Source: DASXUL01 sp036504855 (GTDB taxonomy: Bacteria > Armatimonadota > DTGP01 > JAKQQT01). From it: a stretch of DNA of 64,000 bases. Positions 16,707 to 25,800 of the stretch are shown piece by piece; positions within the stretch are counted from its first letter, which is position 1; each line of letters opens with the position of its first letter. The position numbers were made by a program, and so were the translations under genes. The notes below the pieces were generated by a model that saw only the letters and a list, made by a program, of their open reading frames with translations, was not told the origin of the DNA and did not search any database. The DNA is taken from contig DASXUL010000122.1 of the NCBI GenBank assembly GCA_036504855.1, forward strand, positions 27,202 to 91,201, written 5' to 3'.

Positions 16707-16753
16707 AGCGGGCGGACACTGCGATTCCTTCGCAATGTCCGCCCGCTTTGTTT
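16707..16753 (+). terminator. Strong intrinsic terminator after secDF
   Basis: A perfect 12-bp stem, AGCGGGCGGACA (16707-16718) with TGTCCGCCCGCT (16736-16747), followed by TTGTTT. Confidence 0.85.
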
Positions 16754-16817
16754 CGCCACTCCGGCCTGGCGCCTCCCCGCGCAAGCCCGTCGGCCCGCTT
16801 CTCGCGGGAGCGATTTG

Positions 16818-16846
16818 TTGCAGGGTCTGCGGCGCCCCCCTATAAT
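16818..16846 (+). promoter_or_regulatory. Sigma70-type promoter of recJ
   Basis: TTGCAG (16818-16823), 17-base spacer, perfect TATAAT (16841-16846). Predicted start is near 16853, giving a leader of about 50 nt before the GTG at 16904. Confidence 0.65.
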
Positions 16847-16903
16847 GGAAGCAGACAGAGGCGTGCGGCGAGTACATCTGATGGGCGGCATGGGGGCATT
16901 GTT

Positions 16904-18682
16904 GTGACACGCGGATTGCGGTGGAAGGTGGGATCGGCGAACAAGGGCGAGGGCGATGCCCTTGCGGCGCAACTGGGCGTGGCGGCGCCGGTGGCCCGCC
17001 TGCTGGTGCAGCGGGGGTTCTCGGACCCCCAGATGGCCCACCAGTTCCTCAACCCATCTCCAGACCAACTCCACAGTCCCGACCAGATGCCGGACATGGC
17101 GCGAGCCGCCGCCCGCATCGCCAAGGCGCTGGACGACGGTGAGACGATTGGCGTTTACGGCGACTATGACGTGGACGGCGTCACAAGCGCGGCGCTGTTG
17201 GGAAGGGTTCTCGGCAAGCTGGCCTCCAGCCCCGACAAAGTGGTGGTCCGCGTGCCGCACCGCCGCCGAGATGGATACGGGCTTTCCCCCGAGACGATGG
17301 ATATGCTCCACGCCGAAGGGGCCACCGTGATCGTGAGCGCGGACTGCGGCGTCTCCGCCCACGAGGCCGCCTTGCGCGCGAAGGCGCTGGGCATTGACCT
17401 CATAGTTACCGACCACCATGAGCCCGGCGACACGCTGCCCGATGCGTATGCCGTGGTGAACCCCAAGCGCGCCGACTCCACCTACCCGTTCAGAGACCTC
17501 GCCGGCGTTGGGGTGGCCTTCAAGGTGGGTGAAGCCGTTGCCGCCTTGCGCGGAATCGCCCCGCACCTCTATCGCCCTCGGTTCCTCGACCTTGTGGCGC
17601 TGGGCACGGTGGCGGACAACGCTCCCCTGGTTGACGAGAACCGGGCCATGGCCCGCATAGGCCTGGCAAGCCTGTCGCAAACCAAGAAGGCGGGCCTCAG
17701 AACGCTTCTCGCCGCTACCGGAGTCATAAGCCGGCCCATCACCGCCGGCGTGGTGAGTTTCAACATCGCGCCGCGCCTGAATGCCGTTGGGCGGGTGGAT
17801 GACGCTGCGTTGGGCCTCGAGCTGCTGATGACCTCCGACGGAGCGCGGGCGCAGGAACTGGTTGCGCTGTTGGAGCGCTTGAACGATGAGAGGCGCACGG
17901 AACAGGAGCGGATCTGGGGCGAGGCGATGGACTCCATCCGCAAGCAGGGGCTGCATGCCGACAAGGTGATCCTCGTCTCCGGCGCCAACTGGCATAAGGG
18001 CGTGGTAGGGATCGTGGCCGGCCGCCTTGCCGACCGCTTCCACCGCCCGGCTCTGGTGGTTGCCACCGATGACACCATGGCCCGGGGCTCGGCCCGGAGC
18101 GCCACGAACTTCCCCGTGATTGACGCATTGCGAGACTGCCATGATATCCTCAAGGATTACGGGGGGCACAGCCAGGCGGCGGGGTTCGACCTGCTGCTGG
18201 AGAACCTGCCGCAACTCCGCGAGCGCCTGAATCTTTTCGCCGACCACTACCTTACCGACGAGGACGTTTTGCCCACCCTGGACGTGGACATGGAGATCTT
18301 GCCGCAGGAGATCTGTACCGCCACGTTGCGGGATCTGGCGCGTATGGAGCCGTTCGGTTCCGGCAACCGCGAGCCGGTGTGGGTCTCGCGGAACCTGTTG
18401 ATGATTGGCAGCAGTTGTTTTGGGAAGCAGACCGACCGTCCGCATCTCAGCATGAAGATGCGCGGTGAAGGGATGGACCCCACCGAATGCGTCTGGTGGC
18501 GGCAGGCGTCTCGGCAGGGGGAGTTCGCCCCGAACCGCGAGTTCGACGTTGTGTTTCGCATGGAGCCGAACCACTTCGGCGCCGCCGCGCTTCGCCTCAA
18601 CGTGCAGGACGCCGTGCCCAGTGAGTCGAGCTTCGACGCCGGATTCGCGGAGATGGCCGCCGACCCGGTTTGGGAAGAATAG
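16904..18682 (+). CDS. recJ: Single-stranded-DNA-specific exonuclease RecJ
   Basis: A 592-residue DHH-family 5'-3' exonuclease used in recombination and mismatch repair. Motif I reads GVYGDYDVDGVTSAALL and the DHH motif VTDHHEPG. The intermediate motif ADCGVS and the later APRLNAVGR and GGHSQAAGF segments (DHHA1 region) are in place. An OB-like C-terminal domain follows. The start is GTG 16904, just before the conserved N-terminal WKV segment; the open frame extends upstream over the promoter and is non-coding there. Its own promoter and the terminator after secDF make it an independent unit. Confidence 0.93.
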   Translation: MTRGLRWKVGSANKGEGDALAAQLGVAAPVARLLVQRGFSDPQMAHQFLNPSPDQLHSPDQMPDMARAAARIAKALDDGETIGVYGDYDVDGVTSAALLGRVLGKLASSPDKVVVRVPHRRRDGYGLSPETMDMLHAEGATVIVSADCGVSAHEAALRAKALGIDLIVTDHHEPGDTLPDAYAVVNPKRADSTYPFRDLAGVGVAFKVGEAVAALRGIAPHLYRPRFLDLVALGTVADNAPLVDENRAMARIGLASLSQTKKAGLRTLLAATGVISRPITAGVVSFNIAPRLNAVGRVDDAALGLELLMTSDGARAQELVALLERLNDERRTEQERIWGEAMDSIRKQGLHADKVILVSGANWHKGVVGIVAGRLADRFHRPALVVATDDTMARGSARSATNFPVIDALRDCHDILKDYGGHSQAAGFDLLLENLPQLRERLNLFADHYLTDEDVLPTLDVDMEILPQEICTATLRDLARMEPFGSGNREPVWVSRNLLMIGSSCFGKQTDRPHLSMKMRGEGMDPTECVWWRQASRQGEFAPNREFDVVFRMEPNHFGAAALRLNVQDAVPSESSFDAGFAEMAADPVWEE

Positions 18683-18690
18683 TGTTCGGT

Positions 18691-18811
18691 CAAGGTAGAA
18701 TGGCTGTATGGGGTTGTCATCCCGAGCGGAGCGAGGGATCCCTCAAAGAAGCGTCTTTTATGGGATTCCTCGTTACCCGGAATGACAACCCCACCCCTCC
18801 ATCCTACCTTG
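18691..18811. repeat. Small MITE-like inverted-repeat element between recJ and rel
   Basis: A 121-bp unit with terminal inverted repeats of 13 bp matching at 12: CAAGGTAGAATGG (18691-18703) and CCATCCTACCTTG (18799-18811). A perfect 12-bp inner repeat follows: TGGGGTTGTCAT (18709-18720) and ATGACAACCCCA (18782-18793). The core continues to fold, with CGAGGGATCCC against GGGATTCCTCG. The core resembles the TCATCCCGAGCGGAGCGAGG type of dispersed hairpin found in many bacterial genomes. It carries no ORF, so it would be a non-autonomous or structural repeat. It begins 9 nt after the recJ stop. Confidence 0.65.
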
Positions 18812-18852
18812 GCGGAGTACTCATGCAATCTCATGGAATCTGAGGGACCGAT

Positions 18853-21270
18853 GTGAGCAACCACTCTCCAAACGGAAACCGGCCCGCGGACCCAGTCTTC
18901 GCTCCTTCGCTGGGGGACCTGGAAGACCTGGACCCGCCCGTTCGTGAGGCGTACGAGCGCCTGGTGACCGACATCCTCGCGTACAATCCGATTGAGGACG
19001 TGGATACGCTGGAGCGGGCCTTCCGCTACGCGCTCGAAGTCCACAAGGACCAGAAGCGCGAGAGCGGCGAACCATACATCATGCACCCCCTGGAGGTGGC
19101 CGACATCCTGGCCAGCCTGGAGATGGACGGCTCCACGATCATGGCCGGCCTGCTGCATGACACGGTAGAGGACGGCCAGGAGCAATACAGCGAACAGGCG
19201 CTAGCGAAGGTGCGCCGCGAGTTTGGAACGGAAGTGGCGGGGCTGGTGGATGGCGTCACCAAGCTGAAGAACGCGGATTTCGAGCGCCGCAGGGAAGAAG
19301 CGATCAAAGCCGGCGATATGGTCGCCGCGCCGCCTCCGCCGGCTGACTCGGAGCCGAAGCCCGATGAGGCCGCCAAGACGGACCTGAAGCGAAAAGGGGT
19401 TACGGACGAGAAGCGGCAGGCCGAAAACCTCCGCAAAATCCTCCTGGCGGTGGCGCGTGACTTCCGGGTGATGATCATCAAGCTGGCGGACCGGTTGCAC
19501 AACATGCGCACGCTCTCCGCCAAGAGCCCGGACAAACAAAAGAAGATCGCCCTCGAGACCCTCCAGATCTACGCCCCCCTGGCGCACCGCCTGGGCGTGG
19601 GCAAGATCAAGTGGCAGCTTGAGGACCTCTGCTTCAAATACCTCTACCCGGAGCAGTTCGCCGAAACCGCCGAGAAGGTTTCCCGCACTCGGCGAGACCG
19701 CGAGGGCGAGATCCAGGAAGTGATGGCGCTTCTGAAACGGCGCCTCGCCGAAGAGGGCATCCGCGCGCAGATCCAGGGGCGTCCGAAACATCTCTTCAGC
19801 ATCTGGGCGAAGATGAAGAAACAGGAGTTGGAATTCTCGCAGCTCTTCGATCTCACCGCTATCCGCGTCATCGTGGAAACCGTGCCGGAGTGCTACCAGG
19901 CGCTGGGCATCGTTCACGATCTCTGGATCCCCATTCAGGGCCTCTTCTCGGACTACATCGCCAAGCCCAAGCCGAACATGTACCAGAGCCTGCACACCAA
20001 GGTGCTCGGCCCGCGGGGAGAGCCGGTTGAGGTGCAGATCCGTACCTTCGAGATGCACCGCACGGCCGATTTCGGCGTGGCGGCGCACTGGCAGTACAAG
20101 GAAGGCGGGAAGGCGCGCGACGATTTCGAGCGCAAGATGTCGTTCATGTCCCGCCAGTTGTTCGATTGGGACAAAGACAACCAGAACGAGCACGAGTTTC
20201 TGCGTAACGTGGTGAACGACCTCTTCGCGGACCAGGTATTCGTGTTTAGCCCCAAGGGCGACGTGATTGACATGCCAGCCGGCGCCACAGTGGTTGACTT
20301 CGCCTACCGCGTGCACACGCAACTGGGCGAGCACTGCGTGGGCGGGCGCGTGAACGGCGTTATCGCGCCGCTGTCCAAGCCGCTGAACAACGGCGACATC
20401 GTTGAGGTGATCCACCGATCGAATGCCCAGCCGAGCCTGGACTGGCTGAGCTTCGTGAAGACCAGCCACGCGAAGGCGAAGATCCGTCAGTACTTCCGGC
20501 GCACCCACTACGCGGAGAACGTGCAGAAGGGGCGTGACGCCGTGGAGCGCGAGGCGAAGCGCCTCGCCGTGGACCTCCGCGTTGCGGAGGCCACCGATCT
20601 GTTGGACAAGGTCTACAAGGCGATGAACTACGTATCGCTGGACGACCTGATGGCCGCGATTGGAAACGGCCAGGCGGCGGCTCAGACCGTGGTGAACCGG
20701 CTGCGCGAGGCGATGCCCGCGTCGGCCGACAAGATCTTCGTTGGGCGCGCCTCAGAGGCGCGGCTGGACATCACGGCGGGCGGCGTCGACGAGGTGCTCA
20801 TCTCCCGCGCGCGCTGCTGCAGCCCGCTGCCGGGCGAGGACGTTGTGGGATACGTGACCCAGGGCCGAGGGGTGGCGCTGCACGTGCGCGCCTGCAAGAA
20901 CCTGGCCTCGCTGACCGAGAAGAACCCGGAGCGCGTAACCGAGATCGCCTGGCGCGGCGGGGGCGGCGAGCGTTTTCCCGTCCCCATCAAGATCGAAGCA
21001 TTCGACCGCGTGGGTTTGCTGCAGGATATCAGCAGCATCATCAGCGCCAACAACACCAATATCCGAGAGGCGACGATCAAGAGCCGCTCCAACCATCGGG
21101 CCATTCTGGAGCTGCTGCCCGAGGTGGAGAGCGCTACTCAGTTGAGCGCGCTGATGGCAAACGTCTCCCGCCTTGCCGACGTGCTGGAAGTGTATCGCGT
21201 CACCAGCGCCGCCGAGCCCGCCGCGCCTTCGGCCCAGCTCAACATTTCCTCCCTGCAACTTCCGGCCTAA
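18853..21270 (+). CDS. rel: RelA/SpoT homologue, (p)ppGpp synthetase/hydrolase
   Basis: An 805-residue bifunctional-type stringent-response enzyme. The N-terminal HD hydrolase domain has MHPLEVADIL and HDTVED near residue 100. The synthetase domain has GRPKHLFSIWAKM and IAKPKPNMYQSLHTK. TGS (VFSPKGDVIDMPAGAT), a helical/zinc-finger-like region (RARCCSPLPGE) and a C-terminal ACT domain follow. An insertion of roughly 40 residues, rich in Pro, Glu and Lys (around 155-190), interrupts the HD domain between VDGVTKL and RQAENLRK. GTG 18853 is the start; the overlapping ATG at 18851 hits an immediate stop. Both catalytic halves look intact, so it probably makes and degrades the alarmone. Confidence 0.94.
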   Translation: MSNHSPNGNRPADPVFAPSLGDLEDLDPPVREAYERLVTDILAYNPIEDVDTLERAFRYALEVHKDQKRESGEPYIMHPLEVADILASLEMDGSTIMAGLLHDTVEDGQEQYSEQALAKVRREFGTEVAGLVDGVTKLKNADFERRREEAIKAGDMVAAPPPPADSEPKPDEAAKTDLKRKGVTDEKRQAENLRKILLAVARDFRVMIIKLADRLHNMRTLSAKSPDKQKKIALETLQIYAPLAHRLGVGKIKWQLEDLCFKYLYPEQFAETAEKVSRTRRDREGEIQEVMALLKRRLAEEGIRAQIQGRPKHLFSIWAKMKKQELEFSQLFDLTAIRVIVETVPECYQALGIVHDLWIPIQGLFSDYIAKPKPNMYQSLHTKVLGPRGEPVEVQIRTFEMHRTADFGVAAHWQYKEGGKARDDFERKMSFMSRQLFDWDKDNQNEHEFLRNVVNDLFADQVFVFSPKGDVIDMPAGATVVDFAYRVHTQLGEHCVGGRVNGVIAPLSKPLNNGDIVEVIHRSNAQPSLDWLSFVKTSHAKAKIRQYFRRTHYAENVQKGRDAVEREAKRLAVDLRVAEATDLLDKVYKAMNYVSLDDLMAAIGNGQAAAQTVVNRLREAMPASADKIFVGRASEARLDITAGGVDEVLISRARCCSPLPGEDVVGYVTQGRGVALHVRACKNLASLTEKNPERVTEIAWRGGGGERFPVPIKIEAFDRVGLLQDISSIISANNTNIREATIKSRSNHRAILELLPEVESATQLSALMANVSRLADVLEVYRVTSAAEPAAPSAQLNISSLQLPA

Positions 21271-21344
21271 CGCCCTGATAACGCGACCGCATTTCCCTCC
21301 GCCCATCCGGGCGAATGTCTGACGACCGAGCGCTGACGACTCCC

Positions 21345-21803
21345 ATGAGACTTCTCCTTCAACGAGTGACGCAGGCGCGCGTGGTGGTGGCGGGCGACGT
21401 GGTGGGCGAAATCGGCCGCGGCCTCCTCGTATTCGCCGGCGTGGGCCAGCATGACACCGAGGATATCGCCCGCCGCATGGCGGACAAGTGCGCCAACCTC
21501 CGCATCTTCGAGGACGAGGCCGGCAAGATGAACGTTAGCTTGCTGGATGCGGGCGGCGCGGCGTTGGTTGTGAGTCAGTTCACGCTCTATGGAGACTGCC
21601 GGCGCGGACGCCGGCCTTCGTTTACGGAGAGCGCCGGCCCCGAACTCGGGGAGCGGCTGTACGAGGTCTTTTGCAGCGCCCTGATGGCGGCAGGGGCGCC
21701 AGTGCAGACCGGCGTGTTCCGCGCCGAAATGGATGTTCAACTCCACAACGACGGGCCGGTAACGCTCTGGTTGGATAGCGAGGAAGTGTTGTCGAGCCGG
21801 TAG
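21345..21803 (+). CDS. dtd: D-aminoacyl-tRNA deacylase
   Basis: A 152-residue DTD, which hydrolyses D-amino acids (and glycine) wrongly attached to tRNA. The family motifs are N-terminal MRLLLQRVTQARVVV, the SQFTLYGD block, and the Gly-cisPro motif in NDGPVT. The segment usually written GxFGAxM reads GVFRAEM, an Arg in place of the second Gly. ATG 21345 gives the standard N terminus; the open frame starts 10 codons earlier. The rel-dtd neighbourhood is common in bacteria. The 219-nt gap after it has a GC-rich hairpin near 21950-21972 but no clear terminator. Confidence 0.93.
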   Translation: MRLLLQRVTQARVVVAGDVVGEIGRGLLVFAGVGQHDTEDIARRMADKCANLRIFEDEAGKMNVSLLDAGGAALVVSQFTLYGDCRRGRRPSFTESAGPELGERLYEVFCSALMAAGAPVQTGVFRAEMDVQLHNDGPVTLWLDSEEVLSSR

Positions 21804-22022
21804 GGGGCCACTGGCGCGGAACAATGCCCGGCAGGCGGACGTCATAGAGAGGATCGCTTCGGCGACTGTACAGGCGCCGCCCGGCGCCGAGTGGGTTCCA
21901 ATCAGGCGAAAGGACCTCCCGACGATGCCAATACTCTCCAACCATCCTAGCGCGGCGCTTCTGCCGCGCCGCGAGGACGCCGCGGTTCCGGCTGGATACG
22001 CCGCATGGGGGACACAATAGCC

Positions 22023-22781
22023 ATGCGTCCCTCCAGCCCCAGCCCAATTCGCGATGTCGTTTCCGCCACCGTGATCGCCGGCGTGGCGCTGGGCCTTCTG
22101 GCGCCGGCGCTGCGACCGGCCCGCGACGCAAAAGCCTCCATCTGCCTGGACCATCTGCGCCGAATCGGCGCCGCCGCCCGCATGTATTCCGATGATTGGG
22201 GCGGCTGCCTCGTTCCGTACGCCATTGCGTCGTCCGGTTATTCGGCCCGGTACACGGCCCTGCTCTACCCCCATTACGTTCAGGACATCGGCGTCTTCGC
22301 GTGTCCGGCCGACCATCTGGACCGCTCCACTCTCCACGCGCCCAGCCCGACGACCTTCGGCGTCAACTGGTACATCTCGCGCGAAGTTGGATCCTATTGG
22401 CCCAGCTCGTCGCCCCAACGGCTGACGGCGGTGAAGGATCCTGGCCACACCATCTGGGCGGCAGACACGGCCCCCGTGTCCGCGGAAACTGCCGCCCTCC
22501 CTCCTGCGCAGTGGCGGGAGGACCTGAAGTCAGCGGCCACCGCGGATATCTATTACTTCTACCTCCCGAGCGACCCCGAAACCGGCGCCGCCTCGGTAGG
22601 CTGGACGACTGGCAATTGGGAAAGCCCCGCTAGAATCTACCGGCCATTTCCGCGCCACGGTGGGCGCGTGAACGCCGCGTTCTATGACGGACACGCGGAG
22701 TCGGTAGCCGCGAGCCAGTTCGATCCAGCCGTGACGCAGTGGGGCAAACCCGGCTGCCTCTGGGATAACGTTGCCGGCTGA
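22023..22781 (+). CDS. Pseudopilin-like H-x9-DG protein (copy 1)
   Basis: A 252-residue predicted single-pass exported protein of the type II pseudopilin-like group abundant in Planctomycetes and Armatimonadetes. It has one N-terminal hydrophobic helix (VVSATVIAGVALGLLAP), then SICLDHLRRIGAAARMYSDD, matching the usual CxSNLKQIGLAxxMYxxD block. The C-terminal hallmark is HGGRVNAAFYDG (H-x9-DG), and the protein ends in CLWDNVAG. The canonical prepilin cleavage site (G before FTLIE) is absent. I chose ATG 22023 (GGGGGA 10 nt upstream); ATG 22005 is possible. Two related genes lie 4-5 kb downstream. The precise function of the family is unknown. Confidence 0.75.
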   Translation: MRPSSPSPIRDVVSATVIAGVALGLLAPALRPARDAKASICLDHLRRIGAAARMYSDDWGGCLVPYAIASSGYSARYTALLYPHYVQDIGVFACPADHLDRSTLHAPSPTTFGVNWYISREVGSYWPSSSPQRLTAVKDPGHTIWAADTAPVSAETAALPPAQWREDLKSAATADIYYFYLPSDPETGAASVGWTTGNWESPARIYRPFPRHGGRVNAAFYDGHAESVAASQFDPAVTQWGKPGCLWDNVAG

Positions 22782-22898
22782 TACGGCCTGGCGAGCGGGC
22801 GTGGTATGGCGTCGTCGCCAGCAAACGAAATCATAGTGACCACTTGGGATTGCCGCGGCAGCGGCGATCTGGTTCGGTCGATACAGGAGAAGCTTACG

Positions 22899-25800
22899 AT
22901 GAGATTACTGCGATGCTTCGCCGTCGAGAGGTCCTTGGCGGCGTTCTGTCTGATTCTGGCCGGCATGGGCGGACATGCCGCAACGTGGTACGTCAACCCC
23001 GCGGCGCCCGGACCCATTCGAGACGGCAAGACCTGGGCGACGGCATTCGCCGCGGTGCAACCGGCCGTAGATGCCGCCGCCGCCACCGACGAAGTGTGGG
23101 TGGCGCGCGGAGTCTACAGCGGCCACGTTTCCGTCCCGGTATCGCTCAGCCTCTACGGCGGGTTCGCCGGCAATGAAACGAGCCTGGCGAGCCGGCACAT
23201 CGCCGCCAATCCGACCATCCTGGACGCGGGAGGCGCCGTCGCCCTGGTTGAGGGTACGCTCACCGGGATGACCCTTGCCGTTGACGGCTTCACGCTTCGC
23301 CATACGAACAGGGATACCGGAATCGCCGTTGGCGGCTATGGGACGGCCCTGAACGTGAGCCACTGCGTTCTCACTCAGAATGGCACGGGGATTGGCGGCT
23401 CGTTCTCCAACGTAAACGCGCTGAACTGCCTCTTCACGGGAAACGCCGTTGGAGTGAGCGTCAACCTCACAACCGCCGTCGTGGCGAATAGCGTCATCGC
23501 CGGAAACGGCACGGGCGTCTTGGCGGTGGGCACGGCGCGGGTCATCAATAACACCATCATCGGAAACGGCATCGGCATCGACACCGGCGCTGCGACTCCG
23601 GTGGTGACGAACAACATCCTGGGCTGGAATGCCATGGGCTACCGCAACCAGGGCTCAACCGGCTCGCCGACATACTGCTGCTTCTACCAGAACGGCACGG
23701 ACTACTCCGTGGGCGACCCCACAACGATCACCTCCAACTTCCGCGGCGACCCCCAATTGGTTTCCGCCGGGGTGGGGGAGGTTCACCTTCTGGCCGGCTC
23801 TCCTTGCCGCAACGTGGGTTCCGCGTCCGCCGTGGTCAGCGGGTGGACGGATATGGATGGCGAGCCCCGTCTGACCGCCGGCAAGGCAGACATCGGCGCC
23901 GATCAGTACAGTGACGTGGACCATACGCCTATCGCGCGAGACCTCTACGTCAGCCCCAGCGGCGACGACATGGCTGATGGCTTGAAGGGAACCTCGCCCC
24001 TGCGCACTCTCTCGTCGGCGCTCGACGCCGCCTGGGGGCACGGCGGTACGATCATCGTCGCTTCGGGCGCCTATCAGGGCACGACCTGCGTGTTCAACGG
24101 CGTTACCGTGGCGGGGCGCTACCCCTACGCCTCCGTGGCGCCGCCCCCGCCGACCATGGATGGCGGCCTCTCGGTTATCAGCGGAGCCGCGCCCGCCACG
24201 CTGTATGGGCTGGTCCTTCGCAACGGGCAGGCGGGCGTCGACGTAGTCTGCGGCGCTCCCGTCCTGGCGAACTGCGTGGTCATGGGCAACGTGGACGGCA
24301 TCGCCGTTGACGGCGGAACGCCCACAATTGTGAACTGCACCATCGTGGGGAACCGACGCGGCGTGGCAGTGTATGACGGCTCGCCAGCGATCACGAACAC
24401 GATTGTGGCATCGAACGGAACCGGCATCTACCAGGACGCCGCCGCGACGGGACCTGCAACGCTCAGTCACTGCTGCATCTCCAGCAACGAAACGGGCTTC
24501 GAGGGGCTGGATTCCACCATCGGCGCGAGCGGCAACATCGGAACAGACCCGATGTTCGCCGATGCGCCAAACGGTGATCTGCACATCCTGACCGGATCCC
24601 CTTGCGTGAACGCGGGGGATACGGCGGCTGCCCCCAGCGGCGAAGACATTGACACTCAGTCCCGAGTCCTGGACGGGCAGGTGGACATCGGCGCGGACGA
24701 GGCCAACGCCGCCAACTCGCGCTGGCCGGCTTCCGTGATGCACGTGAACGCGTCAACGGGAGACGACGCCAACGACGGCCTCACCTGGGCCACGGCAAAG
24801 AAGACGATGCAGGCCGCCATCGACGCGAGCCCATTCCCGGGCGGCGAAGTTTGGGTGGCTGCCGGCCGCTACACCGAGAACGTGAAGCCCGCCGCCTTCC
24901 TGGCGCTCTACGGCGGGTTCAAGGGCGATGAGACCCAGCGCGCTTCGCGCGCCGTGGACGTCAACGTAACCGCGATCGCCGCGACCGGTGACGCCGTCGC
25001 CTACTCCGGCGGGCACACCTTCGGCACGCTGGATGGGTTCAGCGTGACTGGAAGCGACTACGGAGTGAACTGCCAGTCCTCCTCGCCGACCATTGCCCAT
25101 TGCGTGTTAACGGGCAGCGGTATCGCGGTTTTCTCCTTCGACGGCTCCCCCAACGTGCAGCACAACCTGGCGGCCGGCAACGAGTCCGGCTTCCAGTTCC
25201 AGTTCGGCCGGCCGACCGTCCGCGATAACGTCATCCGGGCATCGGCCCTGGGCGCGGTTGCGTGCTGGGACGCTCAACTGGACTTCCGTGAGAACGCCGT
25301 GCTCGGTTCCACAAGTGCGGGCGTGTACGTATCTGACTGCACCGCCGCCCTGGTAAACAACACGATCCTTGCCAATGAGACCGGCATCTTGAACAGCGCT
25401 TCCACCGTGACGGCCGCCAACAACATCGTGTCGGGGAACCTGACGGGCGCCTCCGCCACCGCTGGAGGCACGTTTACGTTCCAATCCAACTGCTTCAACG
25501 ACAACCGCGCGGTGACATCCGGCGTCACCAGTCCGGTAGGTTCCGGCGGGAACATCCAGGGCGATCCCAGCCTGGCGTCGGCCGCCTACGGAGACTACCA
25601 CATACAACCGGCCTCTGTCTGCCGGGGCGCGGGCGCCGCATCTGCCCTGGAGGCCGGACAGGCCGATATCGACGGCGATGCGCGCCCGTCCTCGGGCTCC
25701 GTTGACATCGGCGCGGACCAGTCCGATGGGACGACGCGAACGGCGCAACCCGCCATCGTACGGGTGTCCGCGGACGGTTCCGATGCCGGCGACGGCGGCT

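Noticed and set aside
16694..18574. Long open frame antisense to recJ
   Set aside because: Same shadow effect; no ribosome site or recognisable domain, and recJ motifs cover the sense strand.
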